NCBI RefSeq assembly: GCF_050908995.1
Contig: NC_135121.1
Coordinates: 6,510,001-6,574,000 of the forward strand
From: Andrena cerasifolii
Lineage: Eukaryota; Arthropoda; Insecta; Hymenoptera; Andrenidae
DNA: 64,000 nt
Direction of reading: 5' to 3'
This document shows, in pieces, positions 35,462 through 46,760 of the stretch. Under the pieces are notes generated by a model. It ran no database searches. It was not told the DNA's origin and saw only the letters and a list, made by a program, of their open reading frames with translations. The position numbers and the translations under genes were made by a program. Positions within the stretch are counted from its first letter, which is position 1. The number at the start of each line of letters is the position of its first letter.

Positions 35462-35619
35462 ATTGAGACAGTGAGAGCAACAACTGAATAACCCACATTG
35501 ACAAAATTTTGTTTTCCTATTTTATATGATTAGTAGAGCCTATTGGAATACATTATTACTACTAACTCAATTTCGAAAGAAAATGTGGGAAGTCCGTTGC
35601 TGCTCTCACTGCCTCAGTT
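35462..35619. mobile_element. Hairpin MITE (158 bp)
   Basis: ATTGAGACAGTGAGAGCAAC at the left is mirrored by a right end with reverse complement AACTGAGGCAGTGAGAGCAG. Both lead into a CCCACATT block. The arms are about 38 bases with a few mismatches. The 80-base spacer is AT-rich and non-coding. Confidence 0.65.
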
Positions 35620-36643
35620 AAAAAAGACCCGAATCAGGTCAGCATTTGGAACCATATTCACTGGGAAAATCTCGACCATCCATGGATAGTTCCCGCATGA
35701 ATATCTAATAGAAAACAGAAATCTATATTTTCATTAACGTCGACATTATATTCAAAACGTTTTGCAAACCGAACAAAAGTTTTCAGAAGCGTTCCCTCAG
35801 AAAGGCCTGACTGACTTGAAACTGTATTTCTCCAAATCTTGCGCCACTCAGTGTTGATATGGCAGGATTAAAATGGTATGTATGTTTATTTTATACAGGA
35901 TGTAAAATCAGACGTTCAATCTTGATTTTTTAGGAACAATTTCCTTTGTTTTTTACTATTGACACTTTTTAATGGTGGATCTTGATGTAATTGATACTTT
36001 TTAATATTTAAAATAAAATTACAATTGCCTTCGAGTATGAAATTGTCTATATAGTATACGAAGCAAAGTAGAAACGAAATGAAAAATAGATGTACCAAAA
36101 AAAATTTTACACAGTGTAGGCACTTAAGTTACCTATGTTTACTTTTAATTGATTTTATTACCAACACTTTATAAAAGCCTTCGTAAATTCCTTATTAAAA
36201 AAAATGGCATACCTATGTGCTAGAAAGAGATGAATGGTACAGAAAGATCGAAACTGTATTCATTTTTTATAAAACATACTTCTAGGGTAGTTTGAAATCC
36301 TTCTCCCTAGATCCATATTCTAAACTATTTAATGCAAAATACGATACTACATCTTTATCATTATTATTATTTTCCCCAGGTGGCGGGCACACCTGCATCG
36401 TAATCCCGTCGAGGTTTAAAATCTTGAAGGGTGTACGTAAACAAAGCAACACTGTAAACAGAGCAAGCGAAAGCATGTTGTAACTGTGCCTGTTCTTTAC
36501 TACCTTGTACGGCTCCCTGGAATTCACAAACTTTCGTTCACATTCTTCCATTCCACCATCTGTGTTTCTTCCTGCGAGATAATAGCTCAAATTCTGCATA
36601 GAAATCTCCGTGCCATAACTGCACCCTCGTGACCAACCAACTA
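35620..36643. other. Intergenic DNA, no gene seen
   Basis: AT-rich with a solo TACAGGATG end near 35894. The minus frame at 36282-36599 (105 codons) has no recognisable domain. Confidence 0.4.
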
Positions 36644-37310
36644 CAGTGACTATTAATATTCGGACACTTTTTAAAATCGCATAACTTTTTTAGAATTGGT
36701 CCAAACAACTTGAGTTTTTTTTAGAAGCTAGAAGGATTAGTTTGCTAACTGACGCGTTTCGTCGTTTTGAAAAAAAAATGTATTTGGTTGGATTAGCGAA
36801 AAGAATAGTAAAGGTCGATTTTTAAACTTTTTTTTGTGAGCTTGTAATGAAAATTTAAAAAAACCATTTGTAGTTTGCAGTAAGTTGTATACGTGCCTAA
36901 AATTTCATCAAAATCGGTTAACGTTGCTCCGAGCTACAAACGTTTAAAGATCGCTGAATAAGGTCGAGAATCGCGAAAATTCCCGAAATCAGCGATTATA
37001 AACGGTTTTTTCAGGTTTTCGGTTTTTGTCCAAAAGTTATTATCCGAATCGATTGAAACTTTTTTTATTTTGAAGAATATGCTTCTGGCCAGGTGGGAAA
37101 CCAGAAAAAAATAAAAAATTGAAAATTTATAATTTTATAAGGCGTTGAAAGAATGAAAAATATAGGGAAAAAGTGATTTCAAACTCCAAGTGTCGTTGTT
37201 TCCTAAAAAAATGTCATATTTGTAATTTCTTCTGGTTTCCCCCCTAACCAGAAGTATATTCTTCAAAATAAGAAAAGTTTCAGTCGAATCGGATAATAAC
37301 TTTTGGAGAT
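36644..37310. mobile_element. Mariner-type end plus long internal hairpin
   Basis: CAGTGACTATTAATATTCGG at 36644, preceded by TA, has the form of a Tc1/mariner-type terminus, but no inverted partner was found. Inside, 37030-37110 (CCAAAAGTTATTATCCGAAT...CCAGGTGGGAAACCAGAA) is repeated inverted at 37226-37308. The arms are about 80 bases at roughly 85% identity around a 115-base loop. Whether the hairpin belongs to the same element as the left end is unresolved. Confidence 0.55.
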
Positions 37311-37743
37311 ACAGGTCCCACCGATTTGGATCAATTTTTTGACGCCTTGACTTTAACGACTCCCCAGTGCCGTCTGCAATGATTAATAATAAACCAATAA
37401 ATATATTTCTATAATATAAGACATCCTTAATACAATGCAAAAGGTCCCATTAAATTATATATAGTAGTTTTCCTTTAATTAATTCCTAAAGATCACCTAT
37501 TTTGGGGGGCTCTAGACTGGAAGGTCCCCTTAAGTGGCTGTCTGGACTAGACTGTCTTATGTTACTAGTAACCGGCTCCGAGCGGGTTACAATCCCTGAG
37601 TACGGGCTTAAGCCTACCCAGCAGAAGCAATAGATAATATAGCATATTCGCCTGCATTCTTGTAAATACAGGTTTTTAATTTGTACACAAAATAAAATTT
37701 TAAAAAAAATGTATAATTTTTAAATCAGACTTACGGTACACGT
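37311..37743. other. Intergenic DNA, no gene seen
   Basis: Short AT-rich stretch. A GC-richer piece at 37500-37625 contains GGTTACAATCCC, like a polymerase III B box, but no convincing A box or cloverleaf was found. Confidence 0.4.
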
Positions 37744-37751
37744 GTTTACAG

Positions 37752-37985
37752 CAGGGGTGTCGAACTAGCGGCTCGCGAGCCGCGGTGGCTCCTTCTCCTC
37801 TTCGCCTGCTCCGTAGGAGAACGGCCCCCTCCACACCTACTTTAGTCTGATGAATTTCTCCTCCGGGTGCCGCACTCCCTCCCTGCCGGGTCCCGCGCAA
37901 CGCCCGGAGAAAAATAAGTGGGGGAACCGGCTGACCGGGGGCCCGACTCGTGCGGCTCTCGGAGTGGGGAAGTTCGACACTCCTG
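37752..37985. mobile_element. hAT MITE with perfect 8 bp target duplication
   Basis: The left end CAGGGGTGTCGAACTAGCGG and the right end (reverse complement CAGGAGTGTCGAACTTCCCC) are inverted. Both carry a GAGCCGC block slightly further in. The 8-base sequence GTTTACAG occurs immediately outside each end (37744-37751 and 37986-37993). An 8 bp duplication with a CAGGGGTGT terminus is diagnostic of the hAT superfamily. The 234 bp interior is GC-rich (CCGGGTGCCGCACTCC, GGGTCCCGCGCAACGC) and non-coding, in sharp contrast to its AT-rich flanks. Confidence 0.9.
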
Positions 37986-37993
37986 GTTTACAG

Positions 37994-39165
37994 GATCACA
38001 GTCATGTCCTATAACAACAGTCAGGATCAACGTATTCTCTTAAAACTTGTGTTGGAGAGACGCTATTCAGATTTCTACAAACTTTAAAAACATGCATAAA
38101 ATAATAGTAATTCCATTTAATAATTAATTGTATCCCATTCATTTCAGAAAAAGGTTCCCTTTATACGACGAAATTTAATAACAAAATTACATAAAACTTT
38201 TCATAATTATTACTCACTTACCATCATCTGAAATAATTTCAAAGTGCCATCTTTGAACGTGTAAAACATTTTGAGAGGAATATCATTCATTCGGTATAAA
38301 TTTAGACAACATTAAACCCTTTCATCGCTAAATGATGTAATATAAAATGCTAAATTAAGAAATCAGTTACTTCGCAATGTTGTAAATTGCGAATCGCATT
38401 TTTAAATAATATTTGCGTATAACCTTTGCTTTGTATAACTTTATTTATTACACAGCTTTAGTGGCCGACGTAGGCTTCGCGTTACGTTCTTTACTGGGAA
38501 TACCATGTCACTGCGCCCTATTGATTTTTTGAGGAATTAAACATCCTCGCCAGGCCCGCTTGTAATTTCGTGTATCGCATTATTCGCAGTCACCTTGCAC
38601 AGTTATCGAGTACCTGACATACCAGCTTTTACGTACATATGTTCGTCATCTGGGCCGAAAGTTGGAATCCGTGAGAGGAGTTCCTGTGTCAGACCGCGGG
38701 ATACCCTCGGGGGTCAGGCAATGTTCTGACAGTGGTATTAAACTTGCCGAATATTGATGTCTCTTTGCAACTGTGTCAGTTCGCTAAGTCTCGTTGTGCT
38801 TTAGCAACTAACCGTTCTAGCAGTGATGAATACCTGTTTGCGCGTTTCTTAGAGAAAACTAGCGCTTGATTATGTTAAAACATTAATCTTCGAATCGACA
38901 GTGTTTGATTGCAACAGAATTATGCGTTCAGCTCGCAGGCAACGGGATTTTATCAATGTACGTGCAAAGGACATTCATATCGCTGCTGGGAATTCATAGT
39001 AGAATAATCTGAAGAAGATGTGTATTTTAATTTTTTTATTTATTTGATTTTGTATAGATAGAGTATACTTATTTTTGTTATGTTTTTTTATAATTCCATA
39101 AGTGTTAAACAAACTGAAATTTGTTTAAATATGTATTGATATTTATTTTCTATTTTAATGATATT
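37994..39165. other. Intergenic DNA, no gene seen
   Basis: AT-rich to about 38450, then more balanced and CpG-richer to 38990 without a recognisable frame. A TTAAACCCTTTCATCGC near 38312 resembles a piggyBac-type left end but has no partner. Confidence 0.4.
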
Positions 39166-39253
39166 TTTTTGTGAAAATTCGAAAATCAGTTTTTTGGGAA
39201 TAGTGGAATTTGAAAACCGGTTATTTCAAAAGTCGGTTTTTGCATAAACCCTA
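39166..39253 (-). repeat. Solo hAT-like terminus with ACCGGT motifs
   Basis: Read on the minus strand the end is TAGGGTTTATGCAAAAACCG, ACTTTTGAAATAACCGGTTT, TCAAATTCCACTATTCCC. The palindromic AACCGGTT and its half-sites recur over about 80 bases. A TAGGG start with subterminal palindromes matches the other hAT-like ends in this window. The opposite end was not found. Confidence 0.45.
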
Positions 39254-40534
39254 ATAATTGTCTTCAAACGAGATCATTATCCGAAGACAGTAATGTTCAA
39301 TCAGTATTATTTTTTCAAATTTGCACACGTTTTTTTAAAACATTCTAATCACATATTGTATAAATGATTATACATTCCTGATTCCTTAAGACGTACTCTT
39401 AGGGTTCTAAAAGAATTTTTCTTTTCCCAGTGATACACAAAATGACCACTTTAATCACCCTCCAATTTTGAGGGTGATCTGTTAGACAAGAACTTTTCTG
39501 TTTTAAACCAAATATGACTCATCAACAAACCACACGGAACACAGTATTTTCTAAACGGAAAACGTTTAAAATTAACCAATCCGCCTGTTTCGCGAGACAA
39601 CTCACACTAAAATAAACAGACAGCTTCATTTTAAAGACACATCAGTTCAGTCTTCCTCTAATTACTCGTACCACAGAATTGGGTGTTCATTAAAAAATTC
39701 TAGCTTCTATATTCCAGCTATCCTTTACTTGCCAAAGCACTAGAGCATTCTTGATGGAATAAAGCATTTGAAAAAATTTCTATTTTGATCGATTGATTGC
39801 AAATATTTCCTGAAGATCCTGAGAATTAAATATACTGCAGCCTATCGAACCCTTAGACTACTCTATACGTAACAGTGGTCAACTTCGTATATTTATTTTG
39901 AAGCTGTTCAGTAATACTAATGACAAAACAGAGTTAAATCCGCACCAGAGACAACGCAGCAGCTTCGTTCCGCTTCGTATCTGTTTTACGAACGTCACAT
40001 AATTAGAGGACTTAAGGTGGAACTTGAGGAGACTTGGTTATCGCTGCACATTTAGAGGACCCTCAAACGATGGATTTTCATTTAGTTGCCTGGATACGCC
40101 CTTATATTGCAGGGGCTCATAAAGATTTTCGAATAAGTATTGCAGGTTAATTAGCCACTTCCTTGGTACTCGAGCGTGCAATATTATCTCGAATATTAGC
40201 GAACGAACGGTTCCCAACGTAAAAGCAATTACTTGAAGATCTTGCGGTTTAAAATTTTTTTTCTGATGTCAATTTATTTATCCCGGAAGCTCGCGCTTTC
40301 GTTACGCCATTGGAGTTTCAATTTGGAAATTTATTTTTCAGCGGGCAGCAAGTATATCGTAAATGACGGTCATTTTCCTTTATATGTTCAATGTTTTATA
40401 AACTGATGAATTATAAACTGCGTAGGATGTGTTATTTTAAACCAGTAAATTGATTTCTTAAATATGGAGATATAGAGTTACTCGCAAAAGTATCAGTCCA
40501 CCCCGAATGTAAAATGTTTTACGTATTAAATGGA
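39254..40534. other. Intergenic DNA, no gene seen
   Basis: Mostly AT-rich. Bases 39960-40350 are more balanced. No frame or repeat was recognised apart from a small CACCCTCC...TTGAGGGTG hairpin near 39460. Confidence 0.4.
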
Positions 40535-40648
40535 CTTCAAAGTAGAGCTGTTACTACCCGACCCGCCGGGTACCCGGGTACCCGCTGAAATACCCGGGTA
40601 GACAAAAATTACCCGTCAGATACCCGGGTAGACAAAAATTACCCGGCT

Positions 40649-41211
40649 ACCCGGGTATAGTGCCTCTACGAGCTATAGTGACTTAGGTGTGAGGCCACTC
40701 CGCGGGGTCTTAACCGATATCCTGCTGGGTATGGGCCGCTAAACGTGACCTCTTGCAGGACTGTGTTCAGGGAAGACCAGGACAAAACCGGGGCCCTAAA
40801 GATTAAGTGTTACAATTTCGATTTTAATAAAATAAAGAAGAAATTGATTGTCATTATTAAAAGACATCAATTAAGCTTTGCTACTGGCTATTAAAAATTG
40901 TCTCATTGTCAGCACATATTAAATACAAATCCATTGTAGTAATGTATATGTACAACATTAGAACAGTTGTAATATAAATTATTTTATATTAACAACTTAT
41001 TTTAAATTAAAATCACTGCATGCTTCAGGTAATTTTGGAGATTTTACCCATTAGGACCCCGGTTTTGTCCTGGTCTTCCCTAAACACAGTCCTGCAAGAG
41101 GGAGTAGGGGGCACGTTTGGCGGCCCGTACCCAGCAGGGTATCGATTAAGACCCCACTGAGTGACCTCACACCTAAGTCACTATAGCTCGTAGAGGCACT
41201 ATACCCGGGTA
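40649..41211. repeat. Foldback inside the hAT composite
   Basis: Left arm 40649-40799 and right arm 41051-41211 are inverted copies. Shared segments include TATAGTGCCTCTACGAGC, TATAGTGACTTAGGTGTGAG, GCAGGACTGTGTT.AGGGAAG and ACCAGGACAAAACCGGGG. The arms are about 150 bases around a 250-base AT-rich loop. They run into the flanking TACCCGGGTA palindromes on both sides, so its edges cannot be separated from the array. Confidence 0.8.
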
Positions 41212-41228
41212 GACAAAAATTACCCGTG

Positions 41229-41429
41229 TTATTATTATTATTATTATTATTATCTACGGGAAAACCCTTTAGGATACAGAAAAAAAATATATAAGATAAG
41301 TGCAGTACCTAAAATAATAAAAATACAAAAAAGAACAGAAACCATATCAAACAGAACAAACAAAACAAAACGGTCAGCAAAGAACGATAAGAATTCGCAG
41401 CATCAACGGACATAAAAAAAAACACTAAA
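41229..41429 (-). mobile_element. LINE 3' UTR and TAA-repeat tail
   Basis: On the minus strand the 3' UTR ends CTAAAGGGTTTTCCCGTAGA and then (TAA)n, visible on the plus strand as ATTATTATTATT at 41229-41256. A TAA-repeat tail is characteristic of I-clade LINEs. The GGG-TTTT-CCC just before it can form a small stem-loop. Confidence 0.65.
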
Positions 41430-42074
41430 TTAAACAAGGAATCGATTAAACAATTGTCTTCGGAACGAGTCGAACGCGATCGAGAACAAGTCAAAATCGG
41501 CTATGTAACGGTTAACCTCATACATAGCACGGTTTAAAGGATCAACAGTGCAATGACTGTAGTCCGGAACCCTCGTTTCGAAAAGTGGCCCCTGACGCAG
41601 TAACCGTTGTGGGACATAAAAACATATCAGCGACAATAACTCCTGACAGTTCGTCTGACCGCGAATTAATTTGTAAAGAAACAAGAGGTCAGAACAGACT
41701 CGTCGGTCACTAAGGGTGGAGAGCCCTAGCTTCCGTAAGGCCGGACCGTAGTCATGATCGAAGGACCGCATAGGACTACCAGTTGCTCTCGTAGCTAGCC
41801 TACAGAACTTATGCTGGACCCTTTCGAGTAAGCTCCTATATGCCATATGCCTCGGGCTCCAGATTACCGATGCATACTCTACCTGTGGTCGAACAAGTGC
41901 GACGTAGAGCAATTTCAGTGTCTTGATCCGCTTGAAATGTGTGGTACGTGCGTAACGAATGGCCAGGTCAGGAAAAGTTTTGGTGACAAAATCCGCATGC
42001 AGTTCCGAGTGTTGGCCGGGCATTATAGGAAGACAATTAAGGCGGAGAGCTCCCTCGACCTCGAGCACACTCAT
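41430..42074 (-). pseudogene. C-terminal part of a Jockey/I-type LINE reverse transcriptase
   Basis: A 214-codon uninterrupted frame. Around residues 45-75 it reads RIKTLKLLYVALVRPQVEYA and SVIWSPRH, followed by LERVQHKFCRLA. This is the conserved segment after the catalytic core in Jockey/I-type LINEs. The C-terminus has LFETRVPDYSHCTVDPLNRA and later FDLFSIAFDSFRRQLFNRFL, the same layout as the fragment at 5928-6158. The first 30 or so residues look unlike the family and may reflect 5' junk. Catalytic FADD and endonuclease domains are missing. It is inserted in the hAT element, hence younger than it. Confidence 0.8.
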
Positions 42075-42290
42075 TGTGCTACTCTACCCGAGTAGTCGGG
42101 TAATTTTTGTCTACCCGGGTAGTCGGGTAATTTTTGTCTACCCGTGGGTCTCATCGGGTACCCGAATACCCGGGTAATTTTGTCCACCCGTGGGTCCCAT
42201 CGGGTACCCGGATACCCGGGTAATTTTGTCTACCCGTGGGTCTTATCAGGTCCCAGGTACCCGGGCCAAAAGAATAGCTCTACTTCAAAG

Positions 42291-43625
42291 TAAGAATTCG
42301 CAATTCTAATTCACATTAATATAAACGTTGATTAATATACTTTTCCTTTGAGTGTATTCAATTGAAAGATTCTGCACAGTTTATTTAAAAGAGTATTATT
42401 ATCAGTGGAAGTAGCAAAGATTGTGTAAAAAAATATTCCCCCGAATTCAATATTTAATTTGTACAAATGCAATTACGATAAGTTAATACTCCTCTAATGT
42501 CCCTGCGATTTTATTATGTGCTTTAATCTATTATGCATAGATTCAACTAATTTTCTGTGAAACTCGGGCTTTTCTAGATTTATTCTTCTGGCAAAATTTG
42601 TTTAACTATTCCTGCGGTAGATGATATACTAACTATAAATGTATATTAATGAAGGTTTATACTAATGTCAATTATAATGAGTTATTCTGAATTTAACATA
42701 TATGTTATACATTTTTTCACTGAATTGGGAGGCTATTTAATCTGGAAAAACTCTTGGCGATTCAGAGATGATCGACAAATGCAAATCGGGTCAAGATTTT
42801 TATTGCATTCTGTTTTTCTTTCCCTGGCGTCTAAACATGTCTCCAATCAAACTTCACAAAAATAGTTTTTGCTGCCACCAGACAAATAACGAAAAAGCGA
42901 CTTGCATAATATAGTAATCATTTCGATCCAATAATAGTTTTGCATTCATGAGCTGTCCGAGGTTCACTTCAACCATTCAGTGTCAACTTATGAACCGATT
43001 TGAGTGGACTTGATTATTGTAAATTTGAACTTTGAGGTACTGCTTCACAGTTCTGTAGGATTAATCGATCCATTGCACTCCAAGTGAACGACTAACGCGA
43101 GTATATACAACTACAGGCAATATCCACTTGGTATTTTACCACTTTCCCGGTTTGGCTATCACTAATCAGTTCTGATACCTAAATTTTAAACAAACGTATC
43201 ATTCAAAATAATTGGAGCCAATTAAGGTCTTTGATAATTTAGGAAAAAAAATTTACATCCGCAGAATCCACTGCAAGAAAATATTAAATTCTTCTTCATG
43301 AATACAGAGTGAAATAAATTTGGTTAAGTTACGTGTCTTCCTCAGTTTCGTGTTTATTTTGTTGTAATTTAATACTACATTTCGTAATCATATTTTTCAG
43401 TAACCACGTCGATTCCAACTCCATTTTTTCACACTCATTGCCAGGTATAGTATGCACATATCAGAAATATTAAATAAAATTTTGCATTTTTCTTAACGCA
43501 TCAGAAATACAAGGGATTTTGTGTAAGAATAATTATATTTTTCAGCGTTAAATTTATATGGTACCTGGGGAGTTTTAATTTATTCCTCCAAGCATCGTGC
43601 ACTTGTTATCAGACTTCACACATAA
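42291..43625. other. Intergenic DNA, no gene seen
   Basis: AT-rich; no recognisable frame, tail or inverted pair. Confidence 0.45.
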
Positions 43626-43835
43626 ATGAGAAATACATGTGAAGACAAGAAAGTGGCAATATTACTCTCGGAGTTAACATACAGGTATGGAATCCAGCTT
43701 TGGGACTGCACGAGTAAATCCAGCGTTAAAATAATACAGTATATTTCCAAAATAAAGCGCTCAGACCAATTCCTGGCATACTGGTTTAAAGAAGAAATTA
43801 ACGAATACGTCAGAGACCAGGAAAATGAATCTTAA
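43626..43835 (+). pseudogene. Jockey LINE reverse transcriptase fragment
   Basis: Residues 17-43 of this 69-codon frame read ELTYRYGIQLWDCTSKSSV then KIIQYISKIKRS. This closely follows the WTYGIQLWGxxSxSNxxIIQRFQSKxLR segment of Jockey-clade ORF2 proteins. The following conserved APWYVxN block is missing. The remainder (EEINEYVRDQENES) resembles the later EEI.RY.. segment, suggesting an internal deletion. No tail was seen. Confidence 0.65.
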
Positions 43836-44961
43836 GAATTGCTATTGAATATCGTAAATAGCACACGACGGTTTAAGAGAAAAAAAATGTATATCGAATT
43901 AATTAATAGAAGGTAATGCATACCCTTAGACAGGGCATGTAATTCAATGATGAGCCCCTATTGAAGGGTAACCCTGCTCTCAATCAAATTGCCGAGATTT
44001 GCTGCTGATTAATGTAATATGGCCTTGTAAGTACTTACGAAAGTGGCTTATGTCAAAAATATGGAAAATTTTAATTTATCATACTTTTAGAATTTTTTAA
44101 TACACAAAAACACAAAATATATAATTTAAGCTACGTAAATAGATACTAGTACATAAAAAGATGTTTTACAGAAATTAAACTGCAGCTTCTAAAGATGATG
44201 ATATTAAAAGAAATGTTTCGAGTCTCTGCGTCAAATTTGGAGCACTATTTTTAGGGGGACAGCAACCAGGACGGAAAGAGACTTATTAAGTATTCATGAG
44301 TTAATACCTAAGTAGATATATCGACTTATAATATCAGCTTAAGCATGTACCTACTATTTGATTCATAATATTAAGTTATAATAACTTCAACATTCTGTCA
44401 GTCGACTGTCAGCTTCATTTTTCTTTAAAAAATCATCTATTAGTCAAATTCACATTCGAGCAACTTACATTCCTATGTACACTGATAATTTATCACAAAA
44501 AAAATCGACATTAAGCATTTACAAATTTCATAGCCATGCATACGTGTGGAACTTCCGTAAAATGGTTAAACAGAGGTGTTATAATATTAGATAATCCACC
44601 GAGTGATTAAATCACTCGTTAGATAATTCCTTAAATATTTTTCACAGACTCCATCAGCATTACATTATGCCTTGCAATAATTTGTGGGCTACTTATTTGG
44701 TTAACTTGGATTTACAGTTGCATATACAGACGCCAATGTAGTTCCAATCAGATTTACTAAGAGTTTTTCGATCCGTTTCATAGTGGTTTCGACACTTTAG
44801 AATTTTAGATTACGCCTCTGATGCGAAAGGAGTCCTAAAAGGAAATGTCTTCGTATATTACTTTGGGGTATTTATTAGGGTTATAAAGACTTTAGGGTAC
44901 TGGAAACCATAAACCATTTAAAAATATGGCTATCGAGAAAAACCTGGAATACAAGTACATA
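43836..44961. other. Intergenic DNA, no gene seen
   Basis: AT-rich sequence without recognisable features. Confidence 0.45.
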
Positions 44962-45450
44962 CAGGGTGTCCCAAATTTCAGCGACTTCTTGGGGCATGCA
45001 AAAAGGCATCGAAAACTCCTTTACCGTTTTAGGATCCGAGGCTTCATTCCCGAGATATTAAGAGTTGAATTAGTTCCGGGCCGCGCAGTTTAAAGCTGGG
45101 TCAGCTGAGGGCGCGGTAGCGGTCGCTCGCACGCGGGCGCAGAAGGCATGCGTAGATACAGGTTCACACACATAGTAGAGCCGTCCGCGCCAACCCATTT
45201 TCACGGTTCGAACCAGCGCGGTTGGCTCTACTGCGCGCGTGCCTCCCGCGTGTGCGTGCCCGGGGTCCCTGCTCCGCGCTCAGCTGTTTCGGCTTTAAAC
45301 TGCGCGCTCCGGAACATGGACCGTTAATATTCAAGTGTTAATATCTCGAGAACGAAGCCTCGGATCCCAAAACGCTAAAGGACTTTTCGATGTATTTTTG
45401 CATGAGGATATTGAATGTTCCGTGAAGTCCCTGATTTTTGGGGCTCCGTG
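44962..45450. mobile_element. Foldback element family 'CAGGGTGTCCC', copy 2
   Basis: Same architecture as 20552-21010, with CAGGGTGTCCCAAATTTCAG at the left and CACGGAGCCCCAAAAATCAG as the reverse complement of the right. TA is outside both. Inner arms share CATCGAAAA.TCCTTTACCG and TGGGATCCGAGGCTTCGTTC. The GC-rich centre (CCCATTTTCACGGTTCGAAC) matches copy 1. The centre carries more CpG than copy 1, including GCGGTCGCTCGCACGCGGGC. Confidence 0.85.
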
Positions 45451-46099
45451 TATATTATCGTACACACGCAACATTAGCTACGTGTACTCATCAGTTGCCA
45501 TCAGTCTTTAACAGTGTAAGTTACGAAATCGAAGTTTTTCTTGAAATTCTTTTCACATCTTTCACTACCGGAGAACCCAAGTTGGTCAAAGTGTAGAACA
45601 AAATGCAGTTGTTTGCAAGTATTGATTCTCCTATAATATATGTACAAGACAGATCATCGAGAAATTAGTGACGTAAAATTAATTTGTATATCTCTGCGAT
45701 TATTTGAGTCAATAATCTCCTTGTAGGGACAGTTCATAGTGTGAACCATTTGGACTTATTCTCTCAATGGTATGCGTGCAAGAATTTGAAAAGGAAGGAG
45801 CCTCCGTTTCATATAAAATATAAAGCACTTTGTTGCAGCAACATTAGTCAAATTTATAAAAAAAATAGCGAATAATCAAAAATAACACTGCTTACACCCG
45901 ATATGCTCTTTTTGGGTTATACTATAAAATACTTATTATAAAATGTATAATATATCCGCTTATAACAAAATTAAAATTTTAACACATCAACAGAGAAATT
46001 GGTTTTCTTCTGTAAATAAACAATAATATAAATCTGTGTTTCTTGTCATTTTGTCTTTCTAATGTCCTACCACTTAAAATGACCGTAATCGATTAGACT
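45451..46099. other. Intergenic DNA, no gene seen
   Basis: AT-rich; nothing recognised. Confidence 0.45.
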
Positions 46100-46760
46100 A
46101 TTCTAGAGTCGTTTAATAATTATTTCGCGTTGGAAAGCAAGAGTAGACGCCCTCTAGTGTACGTAGCGGTCACCTGGAAATAATAGCCTCGGTCACGTTT
46201 AATATCTTCGAGAGTACGGCAATTCGATCGTGTATTCGTCCCTTCCTTCATCTGCGCTTTCGTTTCCTTTGTTTCCCCCTCGTCATTGTCGTCCAATAGC
46301 GTGGCACCGGCCGATAGCGACAAAAGAGTTGGAGTATCGGCCCACTGATGGAGCGGCCCGCTAAGAAATCTGATTGTAAAGGACGACCGAGCTAACGCTT
46401 CCATTTTTCCTGCGGCATCGCCTGTATCCCGCAAAAATCTATTTCTCCCTTTTTATTATTTCTTATTCCGCCGACTCGCGCGCCGCGCCGCCTCGGCCAC
46501 GGCTGTTTCGCTCCCGCCTTTCAAAGAAATATCACGACTATTTCAATTCTCGCTGATATTGCCGGCCGATAGACGAGCAGGGGCTTACCCGAGGCGAACC
46601 GACGCCATCCTTTATTTTATACGGAGCCATGTACCCGTGTAGCATTCCGAACCCCTTCCGCGCTGCTTTCGTTCCTCCCCTTCGGATGCACCTTTCTCCG
46701 GAGCTCAAAAAGTGCTCCGAGCTCGTGTACAAATTTGCAACCAAATTCCTTCGGATAATT
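46100..46760. other. CpG-richer island
   Basis: GC-rich block with many CG dinucleotides (CCGCCGACTCGCGCGCCGCG near 46470). The minus frame at 46120-46434 (104 codons, MRDTGDAAGKMEALARSS...) has no known domain. It may be chance in low-stop sequence or part of an exon. I cannot decide from sequence alone. Confidence 0.35.

Larger units (their letters stand above)
40543..42282. mobile_element. hAT composite element with TACCCGGGTA arrays
   Basis: The element starts TAGAGCTGTTACTACCCG and ends ...AATAGCTCTA, with the 8-base sequence CTTCAAAG immediately outside both ends (40535-40542 and 42283-42290). The YARNG-type terminus and 8 bp duplication identify hAT. Subterminal DNA on both sides is an array of the palindrome TACCCGGGTA and of GACAAAAATTACCCG (or its complement GGGTAATTTTTGTC), about 130 bases on the left and 210 on the right. 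The interior holds a foldback (40649-41211) and a LINE fragment (41229-42080). No hAT transposase is visible. Confidence 0.85.

Noticed and set aside
37500..37625. tRNA gene or tRNA-derived SINE
   Set aside because: GGTTACAATCCC resembles a B box, but no A box at the right distance, no cloverleaf arms and no second copy were seen.
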